Source: CAZDUZ01 sp964508755
GTDB taxonomy: Bacteria > Patescibacteriota > Dojkabacteria > SC72 > JAFGCJ01
Assembly: GCA_964508755.1 (NCBI GenBank)
Contig: CAZDUZ010000001.1
Coordinates: 1-64,000, forward strand
Length of the DNA stretch: 64,000 nucleotides
Reading direction: 5' to 3'
Within the stretch, counting starts at the first letter, position 1, and each line of letters begins with the position of its first letter. Of the stretch, positions 37,983 through 46,727 are shown one piece after another. The translations under genes were made by a program, and so were the position numbers. The notes under the pieces are model-generated. The model had not been told where the DNA came from. It saw only the letters and a list, made by a program, of their open reading frames with translations, and did no database searches.

Positions 37983-38056
37983 CGGGGTATAGCTCAGTTG
38001 GCTAGAGCGCGCGTTTCGGGTACGCGAGGTCGCCAGTTCAAGTCTGGCTACCCCGA
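37983..38056 (+). tRNA. tRNA-Pro(CGG)
   Basis: Acceptor CGGGGTA/TACCCCG with the proline-typical C1-G72 pair and discriminator A, anticodon stem CGCGT/ACGCG and loop TTCGGGT. CCA is not encoded. Confidence 0.94.
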
Positions 38057-39371
38057 TAGGTTCATACAAAGCATTCGTCTCTTCCTTCTAATTTCTTCCT
38101 TACATGTAATTATTAGACACTTGCTGTTTGGTGGGTGAATTACAATAATGTCGTTTTGGAGGGTTTATGTCAGCGTTCTGGCAGTGGTAGTGGTCGCATG
38201 CTATGTTAAGTGTTTATCCTCATTAATGCAAAGCTTGTTAAAGAATGAGTGGAAATGATTTATTGATGCAGTGTAGGGAGTTGCGTTCTCTCGTGTTTGA
38301 GGTGGGGCAAATTTTGTATTTCTGTTTGAGGTTTCGGGTGTTGAGTAGGATAAGAGGATGTGGATGGCCTTTGAAAAAAATAGATCTGTAGAATAGGTGT
38401 CCTACTATAGGTTTTATTCTTACGGATCACGCTCCTTGGGAAGTATATATTCTTGTTCTCAATGTCAGATGATGATGGAAGAAAGAGTCATCGTTTCATT
38501 TGAATCACGAAATGATTTCCCGACGGGTGGCAGGTCGAAGAGATGAGCTTGTATAGTTTTGAACTCAGAATTCTGTCATCGCTCCATCGAGAGTGATTAT
38601 TTTTTAGTGGAGGTCATGATTTGAGGTAAAACGGGTAACTTACTCTTGAGATTGCAAGATGTTGTGTTCGGTGATGGGTAAGACCCAGGGGACGTCTGGA
38701 AGATTTGTTTACGGCGGTGGAGGTAATAGAGCTTGTATTTTTACAGAGGAATGTGTCTTCAACGTTCTACGATGTTGTGGGTTACTTTCGTCTTAATTGC
38801 TCATCTTGCGATTGGTATGGTTGGCTTACTGTGTGGTGAAGGTTTACCTTCATAAGTATAAATTCTAGATTTGAGTTGAGACCTATAGGGTGTGGGTGGG
38901 AAAACGGCTTACGTCACTTTGTTCATATTCTATGATTTCTTTACATTAAAACAATAATTGTTAGTTTGACGGGTGGGGTGGGTGATGGGTTTTATGAAGT
39001 GACGTTATAAGGTTCTAATAAAACCATTCATTAGAAGGGATTGTTTTGATGGATATTGAAAATAGTAATCGGTCTCGCTCCGATAGAAACACTACAGGTC
39101 CGTGTTCAGGGCTCACGACTTTACGTACGACTGTCTGTAATTAAGTAGGGGTGCTGTAATAAGAATTGTGGTGGGTAAAAAATGTAAACGATATTGTGTT
39201 TTTTGTCAGAAAATTAGTGAGAATGGTCAAACGAATTGAAAAGTGATTTATAGAAGATGATGATGTGTAGAATAATAATATAGGTTTGAAATATGTGTGA
39301 AGAATTCTATTATTTTCTGTTCATTTCTATAGGTGGTTGCTTAACGGAGTAAGAATCTTTACAATGGAATT
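38057..39371. other. 1.3-kb stretch without a recognisable gene
   Basis: No frame longer than about 60 codons on either strand and no recognisable RNA family. The + strand is rich in G and T with many GGTGG-like words. I find no tmRNA, RNase P or SRP signatures, no DnaA-box cluster and no CRISPR. It could be decayed coding DNA, a long untranslated RNA or a replication-related region. The end carries the -10 box of the next gene (39360-39365). Confidence 0.6.
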
Positions 39372-40727
39372 ATGTCAAATGGAATGGATCAGGCAGAGCA
39401 GACAAATCAATTAGCGGAAGTACTTTTTCTTCTTCGCAAACTTGAGGGTGCTCGCTTGCCTGCAGGTCTTCGTGAAAAGATTGATGTCATGCTCAAGAGA
39501 CTTCGTAGAATGGCCCGACAGGGAATTTCTGCAGGTGAGTACGAAGCGGTAGCAAAATATATCGACTGGTGTATGAATGTTCCGTGGGGAAGATATGTAC
39601 AGGACAATCTCGACTTAAATAACGCAAAACAAGTCATGGATATGCATCACTATAGCCATGACAATATTAAGTCGGTCATTTTGGAGTTTTTAGCAATACT
39701 TAAGCGAAAAACCGAGCTTGGTGAAAGCGAGTACAGCTCTCCTGTCCTTGCTTTTGTAGGTGTGCAAGGTTCTGGTAAGACCACGTTAGCTCGAGCAATT
39801 GCGGAGGCTCTTGGAAGGCCATTTTTCAGAATTTCACTTGGTGCGATAGGACATTCTAGCGAGTTACGAGGTTCTCCATCCTCCGATTACTCTGGTCAAC
39901 CCGGACAAATTATTCGATGTTTAGTTAATTCACAGTGTATGAATCCCGTTATACTACTGGATGAGTTTGACAAGGTGAGCGGAGAAGAGTCATTAAGGAA
40001 AGATTTCATGGCAATTATGCTTGAGATTCTTGATCCTCAACAAAACCGTACATTTAGGGACTGGTACCTTGATTATCCTGTCGATTTGTCAAAGATACTT
40101 TTTATTGCTACTGCAAATCGTTTTACGACACTGAGCAGAGAATTGCTCGATCGTTTGGAAATTATTGAATTTAGCGATTATCCCATTGATATTAAATATC
40201 GGATAGCGAAAGATTATCTTTTTCCGTTAGTTTTAACGTACGCAGGTTTGAGACCAGAGGAGCTGGTAATTGATGATGAAGTCTGGCCAGACATTGTGAA
40301 TCGTTTCGGCCAAGATCAAGGAGTACGAAGACTTGAAAGAAACCTCCAACGGGTAGCAAGGGTTGTCATAAAAGACATTATGACAGGGAAAACAGGTGCC
40401 GTACGAATTGATCGAAGCAACGTTAATCAATATCTTGAACAGGCATTGCCATCAATTGAGGCAATTCGCAATATCGATTATACCCTTGGTCCTGATCAGG
40501 GTATCGGTAGATCCATTAAAACTGCTTCTGTTGTCGATACAACCGGTGGTGTCGCGCACCTTACTGACAGTAATCCTGTCCCGAGTTCTATGGCATCTAC
40601 GGACCAAACATCCGTTGTCGATTCTAGTGTACCGGTAACAGCAGTCGCAGATACTAGTACCCTCAGTACATTACCAGATCAAACTTCTGTTCAAGATCAA
40701 GCAAATCAGCAACCTCAACCAATCTAA
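39372..40727 (+). CDS. Lon-like AAA+ ATPase lacking the protease domain
   Basis: The 451-aa protein has a helical segment (about 40-105, YIDWCMNVPWGR) and an AAA+ module (about 110-365) closely resembling Lon: Walker A GVQGSGKTT near 130, Walker B ILLDEFDK near 196, LDPQQNRTF, a sensor in IATANRFTTL and the Arg finger region LLDRLEI. It lacks both the Lon N-terminal substrate domain and the S16 Ser-Lys protease domain. Instead it ends in a Ser/Thr/Val/Gln-rich disordered tail (about 380-451) partly made of tandem DNA repeats. It may be a chaperone-type remodeler. TACAAT lies 6 nt before the ATG, a leaderless-type start. Confidence 0.85.
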   Translation: MSNGMDQAEQTNQLAEVLFLLRKLEGARLPAGLREKIDVMLKRLRRMARQGISAGEYEAVAKYIDWCMNVPWGRYVQDNLDLNNAKQVMDMHHYSHDNIKSVILEFLAILKRKTELGESEYSSPVLAFVGVQGSGKTTLARAIAEALGRPFFRISLGAIGHSSELRGSPSSDYSGQPGQIIRCLVNSQCMNPVILLDEFDKVSGEESLRKDFMAIMLEILDPQQNRTFRDWYLDYPVDLSKILFIATANRFTTLSRELLDRLEIIEFSDYPIDIKYRIAKDYLFPLVLTYAGLRPEELVIDDEVWPDIVNRFGQDQGVRRLERNLQRVARVVIKDIMTGKTGAVRIDRSNVNQYLEQALPSIEAIRNIDYTLGPDQGIGRSIKTASVVDTTGGVAHLTDSNPVPSSMASTDQTSVVDSSVPVTAVADTSTLSTLPDQTSVQDQANQQPQPI

Positions 40728-40791
40728 TGGCCTTAAGCAAACCAGCAACCTCAACAAATCTAACGGCCTTAAGCAAATCAGCAACCTCAAG
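40699..40791 (+). repeat. 36-bp tandem repeat crossing the stop codon
   Basis: Two full 36-bp units (40699-40734 and 40735-40770) and a partial third (40771-40791) with few differences. The TAA of the Lon-like gene (40725-40727) lies within unit 1. The unit length is a multiple of 3. Confidence 0.85.
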
Positions 40792-40848
40792 TTCTTCCCT
40801 TGTAGCATTGCAATCGTTAACGGTATCCCCGAGGAGAGTTGATTTTGC

Positions 40849-40854
40849 TATAAT
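40849..40854 (+). promoter_or_regulatory. Extended -10 box of acpS
   Basis: TGCTATAAT with TATAAT at 40849-40854, 6 nt before the GTG start, predicts a leaderless mRNA. Confidence 0.65.
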
Positions 40855-40860
40855 CCGTCT

Positions 40861-41199
40861 GTGAATATTGTAACTGGTATTGATATAGTGGATATTGCTG
40901 AGTTTCAAGCTCAACTCGATCGAGGTGGAGAACGCATGGTAAAGAGATGTTTTTTCGATTCAGAACGTGATAATGCTTCTATTGAGCGCCTTGCCGGGAC
41001 ATTTGCAGCGAAGGAAGCTGTCATCAAAGCATTATCCTTAGGCCATTCTTCGTGGAAAAAGGTTATGGTTAAACATGCGCCTGACGGAAGACCAATTATT
41101 CAGTTGTTAGATGTGCAATGCTTGATAATATCATCGGATGTATCTATCACTCATACTGATTCCGTTGCCGCAGCTCAATTTGTTGCAATTCTTTCATGA
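40861..41199 (+). CDS. acpS: Holo-[acyl-carrier-protein] synthase
   Basis: The 112-aa protein has the usual size and AcpS motifs: GIDIVDI near residue 5 and the magnesium/CoA-binding helix FAAKEAVIKAL near 43-53. It transfers 4'-phosphopantetheine from CoA to a serine of an acyl carrier protein. Its TGA overlaps the next ATG (ATGA), so it is translationally coupled to the tri-domain acyl gene that contains an ACP domain. That ACP is its likely substrate. The start is GTG right behind a -10 box. Confidence 0.9.
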   Translation: MNIVTGIDIVDIAEFQAQLDRGGERMVKRCFFDSERDNASIERLAGTFAAKEAVIKALSLGHSSWKKVMVKHAPDGRPIIQLLDVQCLIISSDVSITHTDSVAAAQFVAILS

Positions 41200-43721
41200 A
41201 ACGAATGAGTCCTTTCAACAATCTTTCAGAGTACATTTCTTCATGTGCTTCTTCATTCCCTGACAATACTGTCATGCAGATTCGTCGTGGTTTCACGACA
41301 GAAAAGTACTCTTATAAAGAGCTTGACCGTTTGATGAGGCAATGTGCTTCATATTTATATAAGACTGGTCTGAGGAAAGGTGACTGTGTATTGATATGGG
41401 GTCCAAATATGCCAGAGTGGGTAGTGGCGTTATTGGGAGTTCTATCAATTGGTGCCGTTTCGGTGCCTGTCAGTATGCATGCCACCCCTGAAACGGTTGA
41501 TGAATATCTCCGACAAACCAATGCGAAATTTCTTCTTCGCTCACGATTTGTAAATGATCGTAAGCGACGTGGCGTCACCGCAATTGATCTCGAAGACGTT
41601 ATAACATCCTCACGAAAGTATGAGGAGATGAAGCTGCCGAAGATTAAACCTGATGATGTAGCTGAAATAATGTATACCTCCGGGACCACGGGAGATCCTT
41701 CCGGGGTAGTGCTGAGCCACGGAAATATTCTTGAAGGACTTGAAGGTCTTCGTCTTTTGGTACCTCCTTCCTCTGAATTTCGTTTGCTTTCAATACTTCC
41801 GTTAAGTCACGCTCTGGAACAGCTTCTTGGATTTTTCACTCTCATACGCTTTGGGGCAACGGTTTACTATGTACCCCGAATAAATCCTGTTGTGATTGTG
41901 CGCTCTCTTAACCGCTACAAAATAACTCATCTCATCGTTGTGCCTGAATTGATCAAGGTGATGTGGAATTCCATTGAACTTCAGGCTCAGCAAAAAGGAG
42001 CTCTCTTAAAGCTGCAAAAAGCATTGAAAATAGCTCCGCATCTCCCAATGTCTCTTCGTCGAGTATTGTTTAAGGATGTTCATAAAGCTTTTGGTGGAAA
42101 GCTAAAGCTTCTTGCCTGTGCAGGAGCTCCACTCGATGTATGGGTAGGGGAGAATTGGGAAAAAATAGGTGTCGTAGTGCTTGAAGGATATGGCTTAACA
42201 GAGACAAGTGCTGCTTTGACGGCGAATCAAATACATGCAAGAAAAATAGGATCCGTAGGAAAGCTTTTACCTGGAGTTGAAGTAAGATTTTCAAAGGATG
42301 GTGAGGTCCTCACTCGGGGTTTGAATGTCACGAAGGGATACTACAAAAATGCAAAGAAGACTAAAGAATCATTTACCTCAGAGGGTTTCTTTAAAACGGG
42401 AGATGTCGGATATGTAGGTAAGGATGGATTCGTGTATTTAACCGGTAGAAAAAAATTCAAGATTGTTATACCGACAGGAGAAAAAGTATATCCTGAAGAT
42501 GTTGAGCGTTCTTTAAATGATCACCCTGCAGTAAAAGAAAGTTGTGTTATAGGTATTAAAAAGGATCGTGGTGAGATTGTGCATGCGGTGCTCATCCTGA
42601 AGCGAGATATTGATCCTGCAACAGTTATTGCTCAGGTAAATTCTCAGCTTGAGTCTCATCAAACAATTCTTGAGTGGAGCTTGTGGAAAGACGATGATTT
42701 TCCCCGTACTCGGTCACTAAAAAAAGATAGAAACAGAGTAAAAGAGTATGTGATGGGTACTATTACTTCATCAAGCAGCGACCTACCGCAAGATAGTAAA
42801 GCCACTACCTCCCAACGTGATCCACTAAAGGATATTATCTCTGCTGTTTTTAGTGTTGACGCTCATTCTATAACTGAAAATACCTCTTTAGTGTTTGATC
42901 TTCATATGGATTCATTACGCCGGATTGCCTTAGTTTCCCTTATTGAAGATGAATTTGGAGTGGTTGTGTCTGAACAAGATCTTGTAGAATCTACAAAAGT
43001 GGAAAATGTCCGAATCCTCATTAAGGAAGGGAAGAAATCGGTTGAAAGTAAAGCGATTCCTTCTTGGCCAACTGCTCCTTTCACCGTAATTATAAGAGAT
43101 TTGATTCGGACATTTCTCTTTTTTCCGATTTCAAGACTCACCCTTGCCCGTATAGAAATTGTGAACAAAGAAGTGGTAAAAAATATGAAAGGACCATCAA
43201 TTATTGCTTTTAATCATGTCGGACATTTAGAGCCACTAATGATTATGGTCTCGCTTCGCCGTGCGATTCAGAAAAAACTGTTTACGCTTGCAGATGCAGA
43301 TGGATTCTATCTCTGGATTCGTCGTTTCTTTTTATACTTCTTTGCAGGTGCATTTCCAGTAGAGAAGCATGGTGGGCCTGTTCGTCAGACGCTTGAATTG
43401 GCTGCTGACCTTTTGGAAGACGGGTGGAGCTTACTTATGTCACCCGAAGGAAATAGAAGTTCTGATGGAAATCTTTTAGAATTCAAACAGGGGACGGGTA
43501 TGATTGCTGTTGAAACACGTGTACCTGTTTATCCTGTGAAAGTGAAAGGTTACCGCGAGGCACACGTAAGTCTAAAGAAGGGTATTTTTGACGTTTTTTT
43601 TGATTTCGCAAAGCCAGGTAAAAAAGTTACGCTTGTTTTCGGCGAGCCGATCGTTTTCGACCCCAATACTTCGCACGAACAGGCGACTGAGAAGATTCGT
43701 TCCGTGATTGAGAACTTGTAG
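41196..43721 (+). CDS. Acyl-ACP synthetase / ACP / 1-acylglycerol-phosphate-type acyltransferase fusion
   Basis: The 841-aa protein has three domains. The adenylate-forming domain (about 1-515) has YTSGTTGDPSG near 160 and TGRKKFKIV. The acyl carrier domain (about 540-612) carries its phosphopantetheine serine in DSLRR (Ser573). The PlsC-type acyltransferase (about 640-841) has NHVGHLEP and SPEGNRSSDG; in the first motif a Glu replaces the Asp of NHxxxxD. It should activate a free fatty acid, load it on its own carrier and pass it to a lysophospholipid or glycerol-phosphate. E. coli Aas is similar but lacks the built-in ACP. The 3' end overlaps a convergent gene by 95 nt. Confidence 0.88.
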   Translation: MKRMSPFNNLSEYISSCASSFPDNTVMQIRRGFTTEKYSYKELDRLMRQCASYLYKTGLRKGDCVLIWGPNMPEWVVALLGVLSIGAVSVPVSMHATPETVDEYLRQTNAKFLLRSRFVNDRKRRGVTAIDLEDVITSSRKYEEMKLPKIKPDDVAEIMYTSGTTGDPSGVVLSHGNILEGLEGLRLLVPPSSEFRLLSILPLSHALEQLLGFFTLIRFGATVYYVPRINPVVIVRSLNRYKITHLIVVPELIKVMWNSIELQAQQKGALLKLQKALKIAPHLPMSLRRVLFKDVHKAFGGKLKLLACAGAPLDVWVGENWEKIGVVVLEGYGLTETSAALTANQIHARKIGSVGKLLPGVEVRFSKDGEVLTRGLNVTKGYYKNAKKTKESFTSEGFFKTGDVGYVGKDGFVYLTGRKKFKIVIPTGEKVYPEDVERSLNDHPAVKESCVIGIKKDRGEIVHAVLILKRDIDPATVIAQVNSQLESHQTILEWSLWKDDDFPRTRSLKKDRNRVKEYVMGTITSSSSDLPQDSKATTSQRDPLKDIISAVFSVDAHSITENTSLVFDLHMDSLRRIALVSLIEDEFGVVVSEQDLVESTKVENVRILIKEGKKSVESKAIPSWPTAPFTVIIRDLIRTFLFFPISRLTLARIEIVNKEVVKNMKGPSIIAFNHVGHLEPLMIMVSLRRAIQKKLFTLADADGFYLWIRRFFLYFFAGAFPVEKHGGPVRQTLELAADLLEDGWSLLMSPEGNRSSDGNLLEFKQGTGMIAVETRVPVYPVKVKGYREAHVSLKKGIFDVFFDFAKPGKKVTLVFGEPIVFDPNTSHEQATEKIRSVIENL

Positions 43722-44457
43722 TATCTGAGGGCGGGTAGGGCATTCCTATAAGAAATACGGTCTGTTTGTTACTGAGATCGGGGATGGATTGATCTTTTTT
43801 CCAATCTGAAACGAGTTTTGTAGTTATGAGTTGCTGATCGGTTGTGAGATTTACCGCAATGGTAACGGCAAGAAATGATGGAAGTGTTGCGATGATGTCA
43901 CTGAGGAGATAATTATTCCTGTATGGTGTTTCGATAATAATATGAGTGACACCCGCTTGACTTACCGTTCTTCCTATAGCGTTAATTGCACCCTTCCTGC
44001 CTATGGGGTCAGCAGGCACGTATCCAATAAAGGTAAACTGTTGTGCATGCAATCCTGATGCCATGAGTGCTAGCATAATCGAAGACGGGCCTACCAGTGG
44101 TACGACAGTAATTCCGTTTAAATGAGCATGAAAAACATAGATACTTCCAGGGTCAGCGACAGCAGGACAACCAGCTTCGCTGAGCATTCCAATCGATACG
44201 CCCTTCTTTAATAGTGCAATCACCTCCTGAATCTCAATAGCACTTGGATTCTTTGTTAAGGGACGCATCTCTATCTTCTGAATAGGGACTGGTAGAGATA
44301 ATTGTTTTAGATAAGCGCGAGCTGTTTTGGCGTTTTCAACGAGATACTGTTCCAGTTTACCAATAACGTTTCTGGTTTCATCAGGAATTGATCCAATTGG
44401 AGCGTTAATTCCTAATGGCACTGGAATGAGATATAAGGTTCCATTTTGAGTTGTCAT
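43627..44457 (-). CDS. RsmI-like SAM-dependent (tetrapyrrole-fold) methyltransferase
   Basis: About 276 aa from ATG 44457. It has the RsmI/YraL pattern: LYLIPVPLG at the N-terminus, MLSEAGCPAVADPGS near 92 (the RsmI glycine-rich SAM loop), VPLVGPSSIMLALMASGL near 125 and IIETPYRN near 180. RsmI 2'-O-methylates C1402 of 16S rRNA. This protein is closer to the divergent RsmI-like branch, so its exact target is uncertain. The basic C-terminal tail (KYWGRKRSARRKQA) overlaps the 3' end of the acyltransferase gene antisense. TATAAT lies 6 nt before the ATG. Confidence 0.82.
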   Translation of the reverse strand: MTTQNGTLYLIPVPLGINAPIGSIPDETRNVIGKLEQYLVENAKTARAYLKQLSLPVPIQKIEMRPLTKNPSAIEIQEVIALLKKGVSIGMLSEAGCPAVADPGSIYVFHAHLNGITVVPLVGPSSIMLALMASGLHAQQFTFIGYVPADPIGRKGAINAIGRTVSQAGVTHIIIETPYRNNYLLSDIIATLPSFLAVTIAVNLTTDQQLITTKLVSDWKKDQSIPDLSNKQTVFLIGMPYPPSDTTSSQSRNESSQSPVRAKYWGRKRSARRKQA

Positions 44458-44491
44458 ATACATATTATACCCTATGAAAGATGTAAACACT

Positions 44492-44530
44492 GAAAAGGCA
44501 ATGGTAGAAAAGGCAATGGTAGAAAAGGCA
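44492..44530. repeat. Short tandem repeat (15-nt unit, 2.6 copies)
   Basis: The unit GAAAAGGCAATGGTA is repeated between the RsmI-like gene and tRNA-Arg(CCT). No function is evident. Confidence 0.8.
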
Positions 44531-44590
44531 GACTATTGTGTAATACGTAGGATAGATGACTGTTTTTTGGTAGAATAGGGCCTAGTTAAA

Positions 44591-44664
44591 GCACCTGTAG
44601 CTCAAAAGGACAGAGCAGCGCACTCCTAACGCGCAGGTTGCAGGTTCGATTCCTGCCAGGTGCG
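44591..44664 (+). tRNA. tRNA-Arg(CCT)
   Basis: Acceptor GCACCTG/CAGGTGC with discriminator G. The anticodon stem GCGC/GCGC is closed by an A-C mismatch, with loop CTCCTAA. CCA is not encoded. Confidence 0.9.
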
Positions 44665-44730
44665 TATGAAAGCTTTATTGTCGTCATGGGAAACATCTCT
44701 TACTAACCAATGGTTACGATAGAACCATGA

Positions 44731-44805
44731 GCTCCCGTAGTTCAATCGGATAGAACGTCGGTTTCCGAAACCGAAGGCTTACAGGTTCGAGTCCTGTCGG
44801 GAGCG
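44731..44805 (+). tRNA. tRNA-Arg(CCG)
   Basis: Acceptor GCTCCCG/CGGGAGC with discriminator G, anticodon stem TCGGT/ACCGA and loop TTCCGAA. This is the fifth arginine isoacceptor in the window. Confidence 0.94.
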
Positions 44806-44894
44806 TATGGACAAAAAGTATAATTCTAAAACTTTTCTGCTCAATTTTTTACGCTTTTCCATTCTGCAGACGAGGATTGTCTGACTCCGATTTC

Positions 44895-46583
44895 TTAGAG
44901 CTGAGTTGTGAGGAGACAGAGGGAGGAATCTTCACAGGTATATAGTATTTTCTTTCCTGCAGCATCTGGTGCAAATGAACCTTTTGAAGGCATTTCGGAT
45001 AATTCGTTGCTAATCCTGGTCTCGGTATCAATGTACATAAGGGTATCAGTATTTTCATCAAAGGCTTTTGTAAAGAGAAGAACTGTTGAAGCAGGATGCC
45101 ACATCAGTTGATGTACCAAAGAGCCTTCATCCTTATTTAGGATTTGGCGTGGACCTTTCGTGTGAAGTGGATCTCTGTCTTCTAATTCAAACCAGAATTC
45201 AGAGAAAGAATTATCTTTTTCTTTAAAAAGAAATGACGTATGTAGCGGTGAAAATGAATGGAACTGTGGTTCGTCAGCAGAAAAGAATTCGGTGGTATCG
45301 GTTTGTAGCGAGTATAATGCAATATCTTTCGGAGAAAACAGGATGAGGTAGGTATTATCAGGAGTAATACGAATATCAGTTGCATCCTTCAAGATATCAG
45401 TAATTGTATTTACCTCTTCAATTCTTTCTGTCTTACCTGCTTTCCCTGTGTCTGGTTCTTCGATGGGAAGCGTTGAATCCTCTGATGGAGCTTGGTAGGT
45501 AAGTAGTGTGGTGAGAGGACCGCCTTCTGCACTGGCACGAAGCAGTATGCTTTCACTCTGAGATCGTTTAGTGATGAAGACTGTCCCTACATCGTCTGTT
45601 GTCCAGAAGAAATCAATTAGGTCTGTCGGTATGTCTGTTATTACCGTTTGAGTAAGGGTTGAGGATTGTAATGAACGAAGCTCGTTTCCTCGGGTGAAGA
45701 GCAGGTGTTGGGAGTCGTTGCTCCAGGAAATCAGTTCACTATCAGAAAGCTGTGATAATTCCACCGGAGTTTGTGCAGGTTCGGAGGCGGAAATCAGTTG
45801 ATAACTTGTTGTTCTTACGCCATTGATGCTGTCTATTCTTTCCTCAGTGAACAATAAGAGTTCGCCGTTAGGGGACAGATCAAGTTTAAAGGAATATGAA
45901 CTCTTATCGGTGAGATCAAATCCAAGTTCTTCCTTCGTGAATTCTGCAATAAGTACTGGGACAGCTTGATTTTCCCAAAATCTTCGACGCAATTGATACG
46001 TCCAAATCTGAAGGGTTGATGGAACAAATGCTGTTTCTGTTCCGGGTTCAATTTGGTTTAGGGTTGAATTTGGTAATGGCTCTGTGTTTCCGTTATTGCT
46101 TATTGCCGTATTATTCTCAGAGACAAGCACAATGAATGCAGCTTTGGTTCCTGTTTCATTGACACTCATGCTAATTACTTGACTTGATGTACCAGCTTCC
46201 GGATCTGTTGAGATAATAGGGAATAGAGGATCCTTTACGGGTTCTTTTAGAAACAATGTAATGTGATAAGGAATCAATTGTTCTGCTTGAACATTCACCG
46301 AGGTAAACCAGTCGTAATATCCCTCTTTACTGACACGAAGCGTATGAGTTCCTTGTACAAGACCATCAAAGGCTCTTGGAGTTGTTCCTTTATCTACTTC
46401 GTCGATGAACACGGATGCTCTGCGAGGGGTTGTTTTAATTGAAACAACTCCGGTTCGCTCGATTTCCCCGTCACGGAAGTTAATACGGTATCCCTTGGAA
46501 AAAAAGAAGATGGCCGCTGTTCCTAGTAGAAGGAGGAGAGGGACCAAAAGAGACTTAATTATTAGTTTTACTTGTTTTTTCAT
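44895..46583 (-). CDS. Membrane-anchored PEGA-domain protein with a C-terminal beta-propeller-like region
   Basis: The 562-aa protein has an N-terminal membrane span (about 8-29), a PEGA domain (about 45-110, with KTTPRRASVFIDEVDKGTTP and the VSKEGY turn) and a long beta-rich region (about 130-560) with repeated short W/D-containing strands, like TolB/WD40-type propellers. It is probably an envelope protein facing outward with a structural or peptidoglycan-associated role. TATACT lies 9 nt before the ATG, so the mRNA may be leaderless. Function cannot be assigned more closely. Confidence 0.72.
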   Translation of the reverse strand: MKKQVKLIIKSLLVPLLLLLGTAAIFFFSKGYRINFRDGEIERTGVVSIKTTPRRASVFIDEVDKGTTPRAFDGLVQGTHTLRVSKEGYYDWFTSVNVQAEQLIPYHITLFLKEPVKDPLFPIISTDPEAGTSSQVISMSVNETGTKAAFIVLVSENNTAISNNGNTEPLPNSTLNQIEPGTETAFVPSTLQIWTYQLRRRFWENQAVPVLIAEFTKEELGFDLTDKSSYSFKLDLSPNGELLLFTEERIDSINGVRTTSYQLISASEPAQTPVELSQLSDSELISWSNDSQHLLFTRGNELRSLQSSTLTQTVITDIPTDLIDFFWTTDDVGTVFITKRSQSESILLRASAEGGPLTTLLTYQAPSEDSTLPIEEPDTGKAGKTERIEEVNTITDILKDATDIRITPDNTYLILFSPKDIALYSLQTDTTEFFSADEPQFHSFSPLHTSFLFKEKDNSFSEFWFELEDRDPLHTKGPRQILNKDEGSLVHQLMWHPASTVLLFTKAFDENTDTLMYIDTETRISNELSEMPSKGSFAPDAAGKKILYTCEDSSLCLLTTQL

Positions 46584-46715
46584 GTGCTTCCCAGTATAGC
46601 AGTCAAAAAAATACGTTTCAAGAAGTAATTTTCAAGAAATATATTCTACTAATGAGATACGAAGCTACGCATGGTGCATTTTGATTTTTGTGTGGTTTGA
46701 CAATGATGCGGGTGG

Positions 46716-46721
46716 TATAAT
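46716..46721 (+). promoter_or_regulatory. Extended -10 box of the MreB-like gene
   Basis: TGGTATAAT with TATAAT 6 nt before the ATG (46728); leaderless-type start. Confidence 0.6.
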
Positions 46722-46727
46722 CGCCAT

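Noticed and set aside
38057..39371. Replication origin
   Set aside because: No cluster of DnaA boxes or dnaA/dnaN genes; only isolated partial matches.
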